The translations under genes were made by a program, and so were the position numbers. The notes beneath the pieces are model-generated. The model saw only the letters and a list, made by a program, of their open reading frames with translations. It ran no database searches and had not been told where the DNA came from. 64,000 bases of DNA from Streptomyces sp. NRRL S-455. Its GTDB lineage: Bacteria > Actinomycetota > Actinomycetes > Streptomycetales > Streptomycetaceae. Location: assembly GCF_000717875.1 (NCBI RefSeq), contig NZ_JOCT01000013.1, positions 62,001-126,000 of the forward strand. Direction: 5' to 3'. Position 1 is the first letter of the stretch. Each line of letters begins with the position of its first letter. This document shows positions 24,853-34,058 of this stretch, piece by piece.

Positions 24853-25919
24853 GCGTCGGCGATGAGTTCGTAGGAACGCACGCGTACGTCGCCGCCGTGT
24901 GCGTTGGCCGTGATCATCAGCTCGTCGGCGCCGGTGCGCTTGGCGAGGTCGTCCAGGCCGGAGCGGACCTCGTCCGGGGTGCCGTGGATGACGTTGGCGT
25001 TCCAGGAGTCGACGAACTCGCGCTCCATGGGGCTGAACGCGTATGCCTCCGCCTCCTCCGGGCTGGGCACCAGGCCGGGGCGCCCGGTGCGCAGCCGGAC
25101 CATGCTGAGGGCGGCGGCCAGCACCTGCCGGCGGGCCTCCCGCTCCTCGTCGGCGGCGAGGGCGGAGACGCCGATGAGGGCGTACGGCTGATCGAGCACG
25201 GCGGACGGCTGGAAGGACTCCCGGTACAGGTCCAGGGCCGGGATGGTGTTCTGCGCCGAGAAGTGGTGGGCGAAGGCGAAGGGCAGGCCCAGGACGCCGG
25301 CCAGCCGGGCGCTGAAGCCGGAGGAGCCGAGCAGCCAGACCGGCGGGCGGTGCGCGGACTGCACGCCGCCGGGGCTGGTGGCCTGGACCGGGCCGGGTAC
25401 GGCGTGGATACGGCGGTAGGGGTGCCCGTCGGGGAAGTCGTCGTCGAGGAACCGGGTCAGCTCGGCGAGTTGCTGGGGGAAGTCGTCGGCGCCCTCGTTC
25501 AGCCGTTCGGTGCGGCGCAGCGCGGCGGCCGTGGCACCGTCGGTGCCAGGGGCACGCCCGAGGCCGAGGTCGACCCGGCCCGGAGCCATCGCCTCCAGCG
25601 TCCCGAACTGCTCGGCGATCACCAGCGGGGCGTGGTTGGGCAGCATCACGCCGCCCGAGCCGAGGCGGATGCGGTCGGTGTGGGCGGCGAGGTGGGCGAG
25701 GATCACGGCCGGGGACGACGAGGCCACGCCCGGCATCGAGTGGTGCTCGGCCACCCAGTAGCGGTGGAAGCCCCGGTTCTCCGCCAGACGGACCAGGTCG
25801 ACGCTGGTGCGCAGCGCGTCGGAGGCGGTGCGGCCGACCCCCACGGTGACCAGGTCCAGTACGGACAAGGGGACGGGGGCGCTGCCCTGCGCTGCGCCGC
25901 GTATCTCGTCTGCCGCCAC
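24822..25919 (-). CDS. Luciferase-like (LLM) flavin-dependent oxidoreductase
   Basis: The protein has 365 residues from GTG 25919 after GCAGGAGG. It is a TIM-barrel protein of the bacterial luciferase superfamily: LSVLDLVTVGVGRTASDALR at the N-terminus, HRYWVAEHHSMPGVASSSPA, IRLGSGGVMLPNHAPLVIAE and VDLGLGRAPGTDG are the usual flavin and substrate motifs of the FMN type (MsnO8-like). The substrate is unknown. It overlaps the end of the cdgA-like gene (31 bp) in convergent orientation. Longer upstream frames give no credible N-terminus. Confidence 0.85.
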   Translation of the reverse strand: MAADEIRGAAQGSAPVPLSVLDLVTVGVGRTASDALRTSVDLVRLAENRGFHRYWVAEHHSMPGVASSSPAVILAHLAAHTDRIRLGSGGVMLPNHAPLVIAEQFGTLEAMAPGRVDLGLGRAPGTDGATAAALRRTERLNEGADDFPQQLAELTRFLDDDFPDGHPYRRIHAVPGPVQATSPGGVQSAHRPPVWLLGSSGFSARLAGVLGLPFAFAHHFSAQNTIPALDLYRESFQPSAVLDQPYALIGVSALAADEEREARRQVLAAALSMVRLRTGRPGLVPSPEEAEAYAFSPMEREFVDSWNANVIHGTPDEVRSGLDDLAKRTGADELMITANAHGGDVRVRSYELIADAYGLPTPASA

Positions 25920-26055
25920 GGTGGGATGCCTCCTGCTGTGGGCCGTGTGCTGTCGCTCGGGCCTTAACAGGGGACTGTCTCCGGTTATTCCCGGGCAGGC
26001 CCGGCCGGATCGCCCGCTGCGGCCGCAGGGGGCGGCGCGGACCGGGCCCCGGGCC

Positions 26056-26787
26056 TCACACCTGGACGATCGGCTCCCGCGTGAACAGGGCACCCAGCTC
26101 CGGCGCGTTCACCCGCCGGTCCGCCAGCCGGAGGGCCTCCCAGACCGTGACCTGGTTGGCGGTGAGGACCGGCTTGCCGAGCTGCTTCTCCAGGGCGGGG
26201 ATGTGGGCCGCCGTGTGCAGGGCGGTGTCGGGGAGGAGGAGGGCCTCGGCGTCGGGGTGGTCGGAGTTCTGGGCCAGGGCCAGGAGTTCCGCCTCGCCCC
26301 AGGTGCCGACCTCCGCGGCCGTGATGATGCCGGAGCTGTTGACCGAGACGACCTCGACGCCGTCCGAGCGCAGGAACTCCGCGAAGAGCTGCGCCACGTC
26401 CTCCGGATACGTCGCACCGATCGCGACCCTCCGGGCTCCCACCTCCCGTACCGCGTGGAGGAACGCGAAGGACGTCGAGGAGGCGGGCATGCCGGCCGTC
26501 TGCGCCAGGGCGCGGACCTGCTCCTGCGCGCCGTCCCGGCCGTAGACGAAGCTGCCGCTGGTGCAGGCCCACACCACGGCGTCCGCGCCGGCGTGCCGCA
26601 GCTCCTGGACGCCCGCCGCGAGCCGCCCGGCGGAGCCCATCTCGAGCAGCGCGTCCACCCGGTGCGCGTCCTCACCGATGTCGGTGTGCACCAGGTCCAC
26701 CCGGATGTCGCTGCCCAGCAACTGCTCGATGCGCGGATAGTCGTCCTCGGCCGAGTGGCCCGGGTAGAGAAATCCCAGTGCTGTCAT
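26056..26787 (-). CDS. Asp/Glu racemase-fold, maleate isomerase-like enzyme A
   Basis: The protein has 243 residues. FLYPGHSAEDDYPRIEQLL begins a maleate cis-trans isomerase/arylmalonate decarboxylase-type fold. The first catalytic Cys is in VVWACTSGSFVYGRDG (about residue 77). At the place of the second Cys the sequence reads LLLPDTALHTAAHIP (about 180), so the two-Cys pair seen in racemases appears incomplete. VLTANQVTVWEALRL near the end is shared with the neighbour. ATG at 26787 follows AGGAAGG and overlaps the upstream paralogue by 4 bp. It may isomerise or decarboxylate a short dicarboxylate; the substrate is not known. Confidence 0.8.
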   Translation of the reverse strand: MTALGFLYPGHSAEDDYPRIEQLLGSDIRVDLVHTDIGEDAHRVDALLEMGSAGRLAAGVQELRHAGADAVVWACTSGSFVYGRDGAQEQVRALAQTAGMPASSTSFAFLHAVREVGARRVAIGATYPEDVAQLFAEFLRSDGVEVVSVNSSGIITAAEVGTWGEAELLALAQNSDHPDAEALLLPDTALHTAAHIPALEKQLGKPVLTANQVTVWEALRLADRRVNAPELGALFTREPIVQV

Positions 26788-27599
26788 GTCCAGCCTTCCT
26801 GCTGCTGCTCTTCTTCCGGCACGACGGGACCGGGGTCCGCCCCCGGCGTTACGAGACCGGCCCGCGCGTCCGGATTGATCAGCGCTTGGTACGGCCCCAC
26901 CGCACGGGTACCCAGTCGGCGCAGCGCCGCCCACATCGTCACTTGGTTGGCCGAGATCACCGGGATCCGCAGCTCCGCCTCCAACTGCGGGATGACGTCG
27001 TAGGTGGGCAGGTTGGTGCAGCTGATGAACAGCGCGTCGGCGTCATCGCGCACCGCCTGCCGCGCCATGTCCACCACCTCCCGGTAGGGGACCTTCCAGA
27101 TGTGCCGCGTCAGGCCCATGAAGGCGCACCCGGAGATCGAGACGCCGGCCTGGGCGACGTACGCCTCCAGCGACCGCGTGACCGAGACGGTGTACGGCGT
27201 CACCAGCGCCACGCGGCGTACGTCCAGCTCCACCAGGGCTTCCAGCAGCGCGCCGGACGTGGTGATCGCCGGTATCGCCCCGGCCCTGCTCATCGCCTCG
27301 CACATCGCCCGCTCGCCCATGACCCCGCCGACGAAGCTGCCCGACGTACAGGCATAGGCCACGACTTCGGGTGCGATCGCGTTGAGCGTGCGGACCGCCT
27401 CGCTCAGCGTCTCGTGCTCGCTGACCAGCCGTGCCAGGTCGAGACTGACCTCGACCGGCACGAAGGGTGTTCGTGTCATGTGCAGGGAGACCTCGTCCGG
27501 CACCCAACGCCAAAGCTCGCGGTCGAGTGCGAAGTCGAACGGGGCGACGACGCCGACCCCGCGCTGCGGGCTGGGCCCGCCGAGAAACGAGACATCCAT
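26784..27599 (-). CDS. Maleate isomerase-like enzyme B
   Basis: The protein has 271 residues and is a paralogue of the gene that follows. FLGGPSPQRGVGVVAPFDFA opens the fold. Both catalytic cysteines are present: VVAYACTSGSFVGGVMG (about residue 82) and ALFISCTNLPTYDVIPQLE (about 200). VISANQVTMWAALRRLG matches the C-terminal motif of its neighbour. This fits maleate isomerase, EutA or arylmalonate decarboxylase relatives. ATG at 27599 was chosen; a TTG at 27626 is less likely. It is first of the minus-strand pair and divergent from the dehydrogenase-amidase genes. Confidence 0.8.
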   Translation of the reverse strand: MDVSFLGGPSPQRGVGVVAPFDFALDRELWRWVPDEVSLHMTRTPFVPVEVSLDLARLVSEHETLSEAVRTLNAIAPEVVAYACTSGSFVGGVMGERAMCEAMSRAGAIPAITTSGALLEALVELDVRRVALVTPYTVSVTRSLEAYVAQAGVSISGCAFMGLTRHIWKVPYREVVDMARQAVRDDADALFISCTNLPTYDVIPQLEAELRIPVISANQVTMWAALRRLGTRAVGPYQALINPDARAGLVTPGADPGPVVPEEEQQQEGWT

Positions 27600-27818
27600 G
27601 CAGGGCACCGGCCTCACTGTGAGCAACTGGTGTGCAACGGATCGTGGAAACGCCCGTGTTGACGACGGTAGGTTCGGGTGCGAGCGTGGTCAATCCACCC
27701 GGATCACTCATAGGTCAACAACTGGTTAACTCGTCGCCCCCCGGCCGGCGCCGCCAGGGTCTTCCGATGGACCCCCGAGCCCGGCCACCCCGCCGTACGG
27801 CTGGAGAAACGGCTGCTC

Positions 27819-28766
27819 ATGCCCCCTCCCACCCTCCTCGTCCTGGACGCCGAACCGCCGCCCCGCCTCGGCCGGCTCACCGGCCGCGCCCACATCGAGC
27901 ACACCGACGCGGCGGGCCTCGCCGAGCGTCTCCCGCGTGCGGACGCACTGCTGGTGTGGGACTTCACCTCGCGCGCCGTGCGGGACGCCTGGCCGGGCGA
28001 GGGCCCGCGGCCGCGCTGGGTGCACACGGCGAGCGCCGGTGTGGATCATCTGATGTGCCCTGAACTGGCTGCTTCCGACACGGTGGTGACCAACGCGCGC
28101 GGCATCTTCGACCAGCCGATCGCCGAGTACGTCGCCGCGCTGGTGCTGGCGATGGCCAAGGATCTGCCGCGGACGCTGGAGCTGCAGCGGGAGCGGACCT
28201 GGCGGCACCGCGAGTCGCAGAAGGTCGCCGGGGGCCGGGCCGTCGTGGTCGGCTCCGGGCCGATCGGCCGGGCGATCGCCCGCACGCTGGGGGCACTCGA
28301 CATCACGACCGCGCTCGTGGGCCGCACCTCGCGCACCGGCGTGCACGGCCCGGAGGACCTCGACCGGCTGCTGGCGCGCGCGGACTGGGTGATCGCGGCG
28401 GCACCGCTCACCGAGCAGACGCACGGCATGTTCGACGCCCGCCGCTTCGGAGTGATGCAGCCGTCCGCCCGGTTCATCAACATCGGCCGCGGCCAGCTGG
28501 TCGTGGAGGACGCCCTCGCCGAGGCCCTGGCCAAGAACTGGATCGCCGGCGCCGCACTGGACGTCTTCGAGACCGAGCCCCTGACCCCGGACAGCCCGTT
28601 GTGGCACGTCCCGGGCCTGATCGTGTCCCCGCACATGAGCGGCGACATCGTCGGCTGGCGCGACGAACTCGGCGCGCAGTTCGTGGAGCTGTACGACCTG
28701 TGGGAGGCGGGCAAGCCGCTGGTGAACGTGGTCGACAAACAGCGCGGGTATGTACCCGGACACTGA
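27819..28766 (+). CDS. NAD-dependent D-2-hydroxyacid dehydrogenase
   Basis: The protein has 315 residues. It has the usual two-domain form: a substrate domain with HTASAGVDHLMCPEL, and an NAD domain with AVVVGSGPIGRAIARTLGAL (about 144-163). The catalytic Arg lies in FINIGRGQLVVEDALAEAL, the Glu in DVFETEPLTPDSPLW and the His in VSPHMSG. It reduces a 2-keto acid or oxidises a D-hydroxy acid. The amidase gene follows 18 bp later on the same strand, so they form an operon divergent from the isomerase-like pair. Confidence 0.88.
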   Translation: MPPPTLLVLDAEPPPRLGRLTGRAHIEHTDAAGLAERLPRADALLVWDFTSRAVRDAWPGEGPRPRWVHTASAGVDHLMCPELAASDTVVTNARGIFDQPIAEYVAALVLAMAKDLPRTLELQRERTWRHRESQKVAGGRAVVVGSGPIGRAIARTLGALDITTALVGRTSRTGVHGPEDLDRLLARADWVIAAAPLTEQTHGMFDARRFGVMQPSARFINIGRGQLVVEDALAEALAKNWIAGAALDVFETEPLTPDSPLWHVPGLIVSPHMSGDIVGWRDELGAQFVELYDLWEAGKPLVNVVDKQRGYVPGH

Positions 28767-28783
28767 CGTTCCCTGGAGGGTGC

Positions 28784-30193
28784 ATGACCGAGCTCACCGA
28801 CCTGACCGCCGTACGGCTCCTGGACGGGTACCGCAAGGGCGAGTGGAGTCCCGTGGAGGCGACCCGGGCGGCGCTGCAGCGGGCCGAGGCGATCCAGCCG
28901 GAGGTGAACGCCTTCGTCCGGCTGACCGCCGAGGACGCGCTGGCCGGGGCCCGGGACTCGGAGGAGCGATGGCGGCGCGGTGAGCCGCGGGGACTGCTCG
29001 ACGGGGTGCCGGTCACCGTCAAGGACATCCTGCTGCTGCGGGGGGCGCCGACCCTGCGCGGCTCCAAGGCCGTGGACCCGGCGGGGCGCTGGGACGAGGA
29101 CGCGCCGTCCGTGGCCCGGCTGCGGGAGCACGGGGCGGTCTTCATCGGCAAGACGACCACCCCCGAGTACGGCTGGAAGGGCGTGACGGACTCGCCGCTC
29201 AGCGGCGTGACCCGCAACCCCTGGGACCGGGCACGCACCGCGGGCGGGTCCAGCGGCGGCAGCGCGGCGGCAGTGGCGCTCGGCGCCGGCCCGCTGTCGC
29301 TGGGCACGGACGGCGGCGGCAGTGTCCGGATCCCGGCGTCGTTCTGTGGGATCTTCGCGCTGAAACCGACGTACGGGCGGGTGCCGCTGTACCCGGCGAG
29401 CGCGTTCGGCACGCTGGCGCACGTGGGGCCGATGACCCGGGACGCGGCGGACGCGGCGCTCCTCATGGACGTGATCGGCCACCCGGACTCGCGCGACTGG
29501 TCGGCGCTCGCCCCGCCGCCCGGCTCGTACACGGACGGTCTGACGGGCGGGGTGCGCGGGCTGCGGGTGGCGTACTCGCCGACGCTGGGAGGGCAGGTGG
29601 CGGTGCGGCCGGAGGTCGCGCGGGCGGTACGGCGGGCGGTGGAGCGGCTGGCGGAGCTCGGCGCGTACGTCACGGAGGCCGACCCGGACCTGACCGACCC
29701 GGTGGAGGCCTTCCACACCCTGTGGTTCAGCGGGGCGGCCCGGGTGACCGAGCATCTGGGCCCGCACCAGCGGGAGTTGCTGGACCCGGGCCTGCGGGAG
29801 ATCTGCGACCGGGGCGCCCGCTACTCGGCGCTGGACTATCTGGCCGCGGTGGACGTGCGGATGGACCTGGGCCGCCGGATGGGCCGCTTCCACGACGCGT
29901 ACGACCTGCTCGTCACGCCGACCATGCCGATCACGGCGTTCGAGGCGGGCGTCGAGGTACCGAAGGGTTCCGGCCACCGGCGCTGGACGGGCTGGACGCC
30001 GTTCACCTACCCGTTCAACATGACGCAGCAGCCCGCGGCGAGCGTGCCGGTCGGCGCCGACGGGGACGGTCTGCCGATCGGGCTGCAGCTCGTGGCCGCC
30101 CGGCACCGGGACGATCTGGTGCTGCGGGCGGCGCACGCGCTGTACGAGGCCGGGGTGGCGTCCGGCGGCCGGCCTAGGCCCTCCGGAAGCTGA
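28784..30193 (+). CDS. Amidase-signature family hydrolase
   Basis: The protein has 469 residues. The Ser-cisSer-Lys triad is visible: Lys in GVPVTVKDILLL (about residue 81), Ser in RTAGGSSGGSAAAVALGA (about 155-165), and GTDGGGSVRIPASFCGIF completes the signature. It cleaves a C-N bond of an amide, with no substrate clue in the sequence. The C-terminal PFNMTQQPAASVPVG matches other bacterial amidases. ATG at 28784 follows CTGGAGGG. It overlaps the convergent DUF3830 gene by 20 bp. Confidence 0.9.
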   Translation: MTELTDLTAVRLLDGYRKGEWSPVEATRAALQRAEAIQPEVNAFVRLTAEDALAGARDSEERWRRGEPRGLLDGVPVTVKDILLLRGAPTLRGSKAVDPAGRWDEDAPSVARLREHGAVFIGKTTTPEYGWKGVTDSPLSGVTRNPWDRARTAGGSSGGSAAAVALGAGPLSLGTDGGGSVRIPASFCGIFALKPTYGRVPLYPASAFGTLAHVGPMTRDAADAALLMDVIGHPDSRDWSALAPPPGSYTDGLTGGVRGLRVAYSPTLGGQVAVRPEVARAVRRAVERLAELGAYVTEADPDLTDPVEAFHTLWFSGAARVTEHLGPHQRELLDPGLREICDRGARYSALDYLAAVDVRMDLGRRMGRFHDAYDLLVTPTMPITAFEAGVEVPKGSGHRRWTGWTPFTYPFNMTQQPAASVPVGADGDGLPIGLQLVAARHRDDLVLRAAHALYEAGVASGGRPRPSGS

Positions 30194-30668
30194 GCGTCTC
30201 CCCCGCCGCTCCCGACCGCCACAGGTCGTTGCACGCCTCGGCCATGGCGTCCAGGCCGTCGACGACCTGGCCCCAGACGATGCCGGGAACCCAGCCGACG
30301 TCGCCGTTCAGCAACAGGTTGTTGCGCTCGTAGAACAGGGCCAGGTCGACGAGCGTGGTCCCGGCGCGGACCTCGCGGTCGTAGCCGTAGGACTTCGTCC
30401 CCAACTCCGTCCCCGCGAAGGCGAAATAACACAGATCACCCGGAATGGGGGTTACTGTCGGATTTTCCAGGGGTGGTTCGGTTTCGGCGAATGGTGGAAA
30501 AAGGGCATAGATCTCGTTGCGTGCGTACTTCGCGTGGTAGACGTCACCGGACAGCGGGAGGGCGTCCCAGACGGTCGCGCACGTGATCGGAGCACGGTCG
30601 TCGAGCAGCTTTGCCGTGCAGGTCACGTCGCGCTTGACCAGCGAGACTTCGATGTAGCGATCGGCCAT
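30174..30668 (-). CDS. DUF3830 (cyclophilin-like fold) protein
   Basis: The protein is 164 residues long. Features such as YIEVSLVKRDVTCTAKLLDD, CATVWDALPLSGDVYHAKYA, PGDLCYFAFAG and LVDLALFYERNNLLLNGDVG match DUF3830, a compact beta-barrel related to cyclophilins and often found beside amidases and racemase-fold enzymes. No peptidyl-prolyl activity is shown. It is encoded opposite to the amidase and divergent from the ABC importer gene, so it sits inside the catabolic island and probably acts on the same substrate or as an accessory. Confidence 0.75.
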   Translation of the reverse strand: MADRYIEVSLVKRDVTCTAKLLDDRAPITCATVWDALPLSGDVYHAKYARNEIYALFPPFAETEPPLENPTVTPIPGDLCYFAFAGTELGTKSYGYDREVRAGTTLVDLALFYERNNLLLNGDVGWVPGIVWGQVVDGLDAMAEACNDLWRSGAAGETLSFRRA

Positions 30669-30852
30669 CCCTCCATGGGAGTGCCCACCGCCCCCGCGGT
30701 CAAGGGGACACGGGATACGTGGGGGGCTTGAAAAGGTCGGCATAACTCCAGTGGCGTCGGGTAGCCGCGCGCCCATGGCTCCACCAAAGAGAAGCCCATT
30801 GAGAAGCGCACCGGGAAGTCCACTGAGAAGTCCGGAACCCGAACCCCAGGCC

Positions 30853-31740
30853 ATGGCCCGGGGCGTATCCGCTCCCACACGCCGATCGCTGCTCGCGGGG
30901 GTCGCGGCGCTCGGCGCGCTGGGCGCCGCCGGATGCAGCCGGGTGGCCACCGCGTCGAGCACGGAGGGCGGCGACCTCCTCGACCGGCTCCGGGCCGCGG
31001 GAGTCGTCCGCCTCGGCATCGCCGGCGAGATCCCGTTCGGCTTCATCGACAAGAACGGCGAGCTCACCGGCGAGGCCCCGGAACTGGCCAAGGTGATCTT
31101 CAAGCGTCTCGGCGTCGACCGGGTGCAGCCCGTGCCGACCGAGTTCGGCTCGCTCATCCCGGGCCTGAACTCCCAGCAGTTCGACGTCGTCGCCGCCGGG
31201 ATGTACGTCAACCCGGAGCGCTGCGAGCAGGTCATCTTCTCCGACCCGGACTACCAGATGCTCGATGCGTTCATCGTGCGCAAGGGGAACCCGAAGGGGT
31301 TGCGCAGTTACAAGGACGTCGTCGGGAAGAAGGCGAAGTTCGCCACCGGCACCGGCTACGCCGAGATCCAGTACGCCGTCGAGGCGGGGTACAAGGAGAG
31401 CGACATCCTCATCGTCCCGGACCAGGTGGCGGGTCTGAACGCGGTCGAGGCGGGCCGCGTGGACGTGTTCGCCGGTACGGCGCTCACCGTGCGCGAGGTG
31501 GTGAAGAAGTCCGCCAAGGCGGAGGCCACCGAGCCGTTCAAGCCGATCGTGGGCGGCAAGCCGCACGTCGACGGAGGCGCCTTCGCGTTCCGGCCGACCG
31601 AGACCAACCTGCGGGACGCCTTCAACGTCGAGCTGCGCAAGCTCAAGAAGAGCGGCGAGCTGTTCCGCATCCTCAAGCCCTTCGGTTTCACGGAGGCCGA
31701 GATGACGGATCTGACCGCGAAGGAGCTCTGCGGCGGATGA
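30853..31740 (+). CDS. Amino-acid/ectoine-type solute-binding lipoprotein (EhuB-like)
   Basis: The protein is about 295 residues from ATG 30853. A Tat-like RRSLLAGVAALGALGAAGC signal puts the lipidated Cys near residue 28. Family 3 binding-protein motifs follow (GVVRLGIAGEIPFGFIDKNG, GAELTGEAPELAK-type). Sequence and gene order (B-C-D-A) match the EhuBCDA ectoine/hydroxyectoine importers, but the substrate is not proven. Starts at 30751 (GTG) and 30775 (ATG) would add a Ser/Pro-rich leader; none has a good ribosome binding site. The stop overlaps the permease start by 4 bp. Confidence 0.8.
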   Translation: MARGVSAPTRRSLLAGVAALGALGAAGCSRVATASSTEGGDLLDRLRAAGVVRLGIAGEIPFGFIDKNGELTGEAPELAKVIFKRLGVDRVQPVPTEFGSLIPGLNSQQFDVVAAGMYVNPERCEQVIFSDPDYQMLDAFIVRKGNPKGLRSYKDVVGKKAKFATGTGYAEIQYAVEAGYKESDILIVPDQVAGLNAVEAGRVDVFAGTALTVREVVKKSAKAEATEPFKPIVGGKPHVDGGAFAFRPTETNLRDAFNVELRKLKKSGELFRILKPFGFTEAEMTDLTAKELCGG

Positions 31741-32438
31741 CCTCGGGACTCTGGGAACTCGTACTCAAGGGCGTCTGGGTCACGATCCAGCTGCTCGTCT
31801 GCAGCGCGCTGCTGGCGGCCGCGGTGTCCTTCGTGGTCGGCGTCGCGCGCACCCACCGGCTGTGGATCGTCCGCTTCCTGGCGGGCTTCTACACCGAGGT
31901 GTTCCGCGGGACCTCGGCCCTGGTGATGATCTTCTGGGTGTTCTTCGTGCTGCCCCCGGCCTTCGGCTGGCAGCTCGTGCCGCTGTGGGCGGGCACCCTC
32001 GCGCTCGGCCTGACCTACGGGGCGTACGGCTCCGAGATCGTGCGCGGCGCGCTGAACGCGGTCGACCCGGCGCAGAAGGAGGGCGGGATCGCGCTCAGCT
32101 TCACGCCCTGGCAGCGGATGCGGCTGATCCTGCTGCCGCAGGCGGTGCCGGAGATGATCCCGCCGTTCTCCAACCTGCTGATCGAACTCCTCAAGGGCAC
32201 CGCCCTGGTGTCGATCATGGGCATGGGTGACCTGGCGTTCAGCGGCAACCTGGTCCGCCTCGCGCTGCAGGAGAGCGCGGAGATCTACATGTACATCCTG
32301 CTGATCTACTTCGTGATCGCCTTCCTGCTCACCCGGGTGATGCGCGGGCTGGAGAAGAAGCTCAAGGCGGGCGTCGGCAAGAAGCCCGACGACAAGACCA
32401 AGGCTCCTGAGCCGGTCGTGGTGGAGGCGGTCCGATGA
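31737..32438 (+). CDS. Polar amino acid ABC permease (EhuC-like)
   Basis: The protein has 233 residues. It has three to five membrane helices and the His/Met-type permease EAA loop (GIALSFTPWQRMRLILLPQA, about residues 118-137). The first 30 residues are hydrophobic (LVLKGVWVTIQLLVCSALLA). It begins with an ATGA overlap at the end of the binding-protein gene and ends with an ATGA overlap into the next permease, so the importer is one transcript. The charged C-terminus (KKLKAGVGKKPDD) is cytoplasmic. Confidence 0.88.
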   Translation: MTSGLWELVLKGVWVTIQLLVCSALLAAAVSFVVGVARTHRLWIVRFLAGFYTEVFRGTSALVMIFWVFFVLPPAFGWQLVPLWAGTLALGLTYGAYGSEIVRGALNAVDPAQKEGGIALSFTPWQRMRLILLPQAVPEMIPPFSNLLIELLKGTALVSIMGMGDLAFSGNLVRLALQESAEIYMYILLIYFVIAFLLTRVMRGLEKKLKAGVGKKPDDKTKAPEPVVVEAVR

Positions 32439-33085
32439 ACTGGGACTGGAGCGCGGTCTCCGACTTCATGCCGGACTTCTGGGAAGGCCTGCTGGTCACC
32501 CTGCAGATCCTGGTGCTCGGCTCGCTGATCTCCTTCGTGCTGGGCCTGGTGTGGGCGCTGCTGATGCGGGTGCCCTCGCGGTGGGTGACCTGGCCCGTCG
32601 GGGCGGTCACGGAGTTCGTCCGCAACACGCCGCTGCTCGTGCAGCTGTTCTTCCTCTTCTACGTGCTGCCCGAGTGGGGCCTGACCTTCTCGGCGCTGAC
32701 CACCGGTGTCTTCGCAATCGGGCTGCACTACTCGACCTACACCATGCAGGTCTACCGCGCCGGTATCGAGGCCGTGCCGGTCGGCCAGTGGGAGGCGGCG
32801 ACGGCACTGAACCTGCCGCTGCGCCGGACGTGGACCGCGGTGATCCTGCCGCAGGCGGTGCGCCGGGTGGTGCCCGCGCTCGGCAACTACGTCATCGCGA
32901 TGCTCAAGGACACGCCGATGCTGATGGCGATCACCGTCCTGGAGATGCTCGGCCACGCGCGCCTGTTCTCGCAGGAGCACTTCCAGTTCACCGAGCCGCT
33001 CACGGTGATCGGAGTGGCCTTCATCGTCATTTCCTACCTGGCCTCCCTTGCCCTGCGAGTTCTGGAGCGACGCCTTGTCCACTGA
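32435..33085 (+). CDS. Polar amino acid ABC permease (EhuD-like)
   Basis: This is a 216-residue second permease of the importer. The membrane helices begin at LLVTLQILVLGSLISFVLGL. The EAA loop is visible as EAATALNLPLRRTWTAVILP (about residue 124). It pairs with the preceding permease. Its end overlaps the ATPase gene by 11 bp. Confidence 0.88.
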   Translation: MNWDWSAVSDFMPDFWEGLLVTLQILVLGSLISFVLGLVWALLMRVPSRWVTWPVGAVTEFVRNTPLLVQLFFLFYVLPEWGLTFSALTTGVFAIGLHYSTYTMQVYRAGIEAVPVGQWEAATALNLPLRRTWTAVILPQAVRRVVPALGNYVIAMLKDTPMLMAITVLEMLGHARLFSQEHFQFTEPLTVIGVAFIVISYLASLALRVLERRLVH

Positions 33086-33860
33086 CACCCTCCCCAACCC
33101 CGAGAAGAACCCGGCCAGGAGCAACGGTGAGCTGATCCGGCTGGAGCAGGTCACCAAGCGGTTCGGCGCCAACACCGTCCTGGACCACCTGGACTTCTCC
33201 GTCGACGCCGGCAAGCACGTCACCCTGATCGGGCCGTCCGGATCCGGCAAGACCACGATCCTGCGGCTGCTGATGACGCTGCTCAAGCCCGACGAGGGCA
33301 CGATCACGGTCGACGGGCAGAAGCTGTTCCCGGCCTCCGACAAGGAGGTCCGCGAGGTCCGCAAGAAGATCGGGATGGTGTTCCAGCAGTTCAACCTGTT
33401 CCCGAACATGACGGTGCTGCGGAACATCACCGAGGCGCCGGTCACCGTCCTCGGCATGTCGAAGGACGAGGCGGTGGAGCGGGCCAAGGACCTGCTGGAC
33501 ATGGTGGGCCTGGCCGAGAAGGCCGACGCGCACCCGGCGCAGCTGTCCGGCGGTCAGCAGCAGCGGGTGGCGATCGCCCGGGCGCTGGCGATGCGGCCGC
33601 AGGTGCTGCTCCTGGACGAGGTGACCTCCGCGCTCGACCCGGAGCTGGTCGCGGGCGTGCTCGACGTCCTCAGGGACATCGCCCGCTCCACCGACATCAC
33701 GATGCTCTGCGTGACCCACGAGATGAACTTCGCCCGGGACATCTCCGACCAGGTGCTGATGTTCGACTCCGGCCGGATCATCGAGGCCGGCCCGCCGGAG
33801 AAGATCTTCAGCGAGCCGGAGAAGGACCGGACGCGGGAGTTTCTCAGCGCAGTGCTCTGA
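33075..33860 (+). CDS. ABC transporter ATPase (EhuA-like)
   Basis: The protein has 261 residues from TTG 33075, with GGAG 7 bp upstream, inside the end of the permease gene; no ATG fits. Walker A is LIGPSGSGKTTILRLLMTLL, the Q-loop is VFQQFNLFPNMTVL, the signature is QLSGGQQQRVAIARAL, Walker B is VLLLDEVTSALDPELV and the H-loop His is in CVTHEMNFARD. It energises uptake through the two permeases. A large hairpin at 33884 closes the operon. Confidence 0.9.
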   Translation: MSTDTLPNPEKNPARSNGELIRLEQVTKRFGANTVLDHLDFSVDAGKHVTLIGPSGSGKTTILRLLMTLLKPDEGTITVDGQKLFPASDKEVREVRKKIGMVFQQFNLFPNMTVLRNITEAPVTVLGMSKDEAVERAKDLLDMVGLAEKADAHPAQLSGGQQQRVAIARALAMRPQVLLLDEVTSALDPELVAGVLDVLRDIARSTDITMLCVTHEMNFARDISDQVLMFDSGRIIEAGPPEKIFSEPEKDRTREFLSAVL

Positions 33861-33883
33861 CTACGGCGCGTGACCAGGCATAA

Positions 33884-33955
33884 CGCGGGGCCTGCGGACT
33901 GGGGAATGCTTCCGGCATATGCCGGAGGGCCAATGCCCCAGTCCGGGGCCCCGCG
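33884..33955 (+). terminator. Long terminator hairpin after importer operon
   Basis: CGCGGGGCC and GGACTGGGG on the left pair with CCCCAGTCC and GGCCCCGCG on the right, with an inner TCCGGCATATGCCGGA stem-loop. The arms total more than 20 bp. Confidence 0.8.
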
Positions 33956-34058
33956 AATCTTGTCAACCCCCGCTCTCCACAAGCCCATTGCCCGCTATCG
34001 TGGAGGGGATTCGCTGTCCGGATAACGGCCCTAACAGCAAGCGCAGGGGGAGACCACC

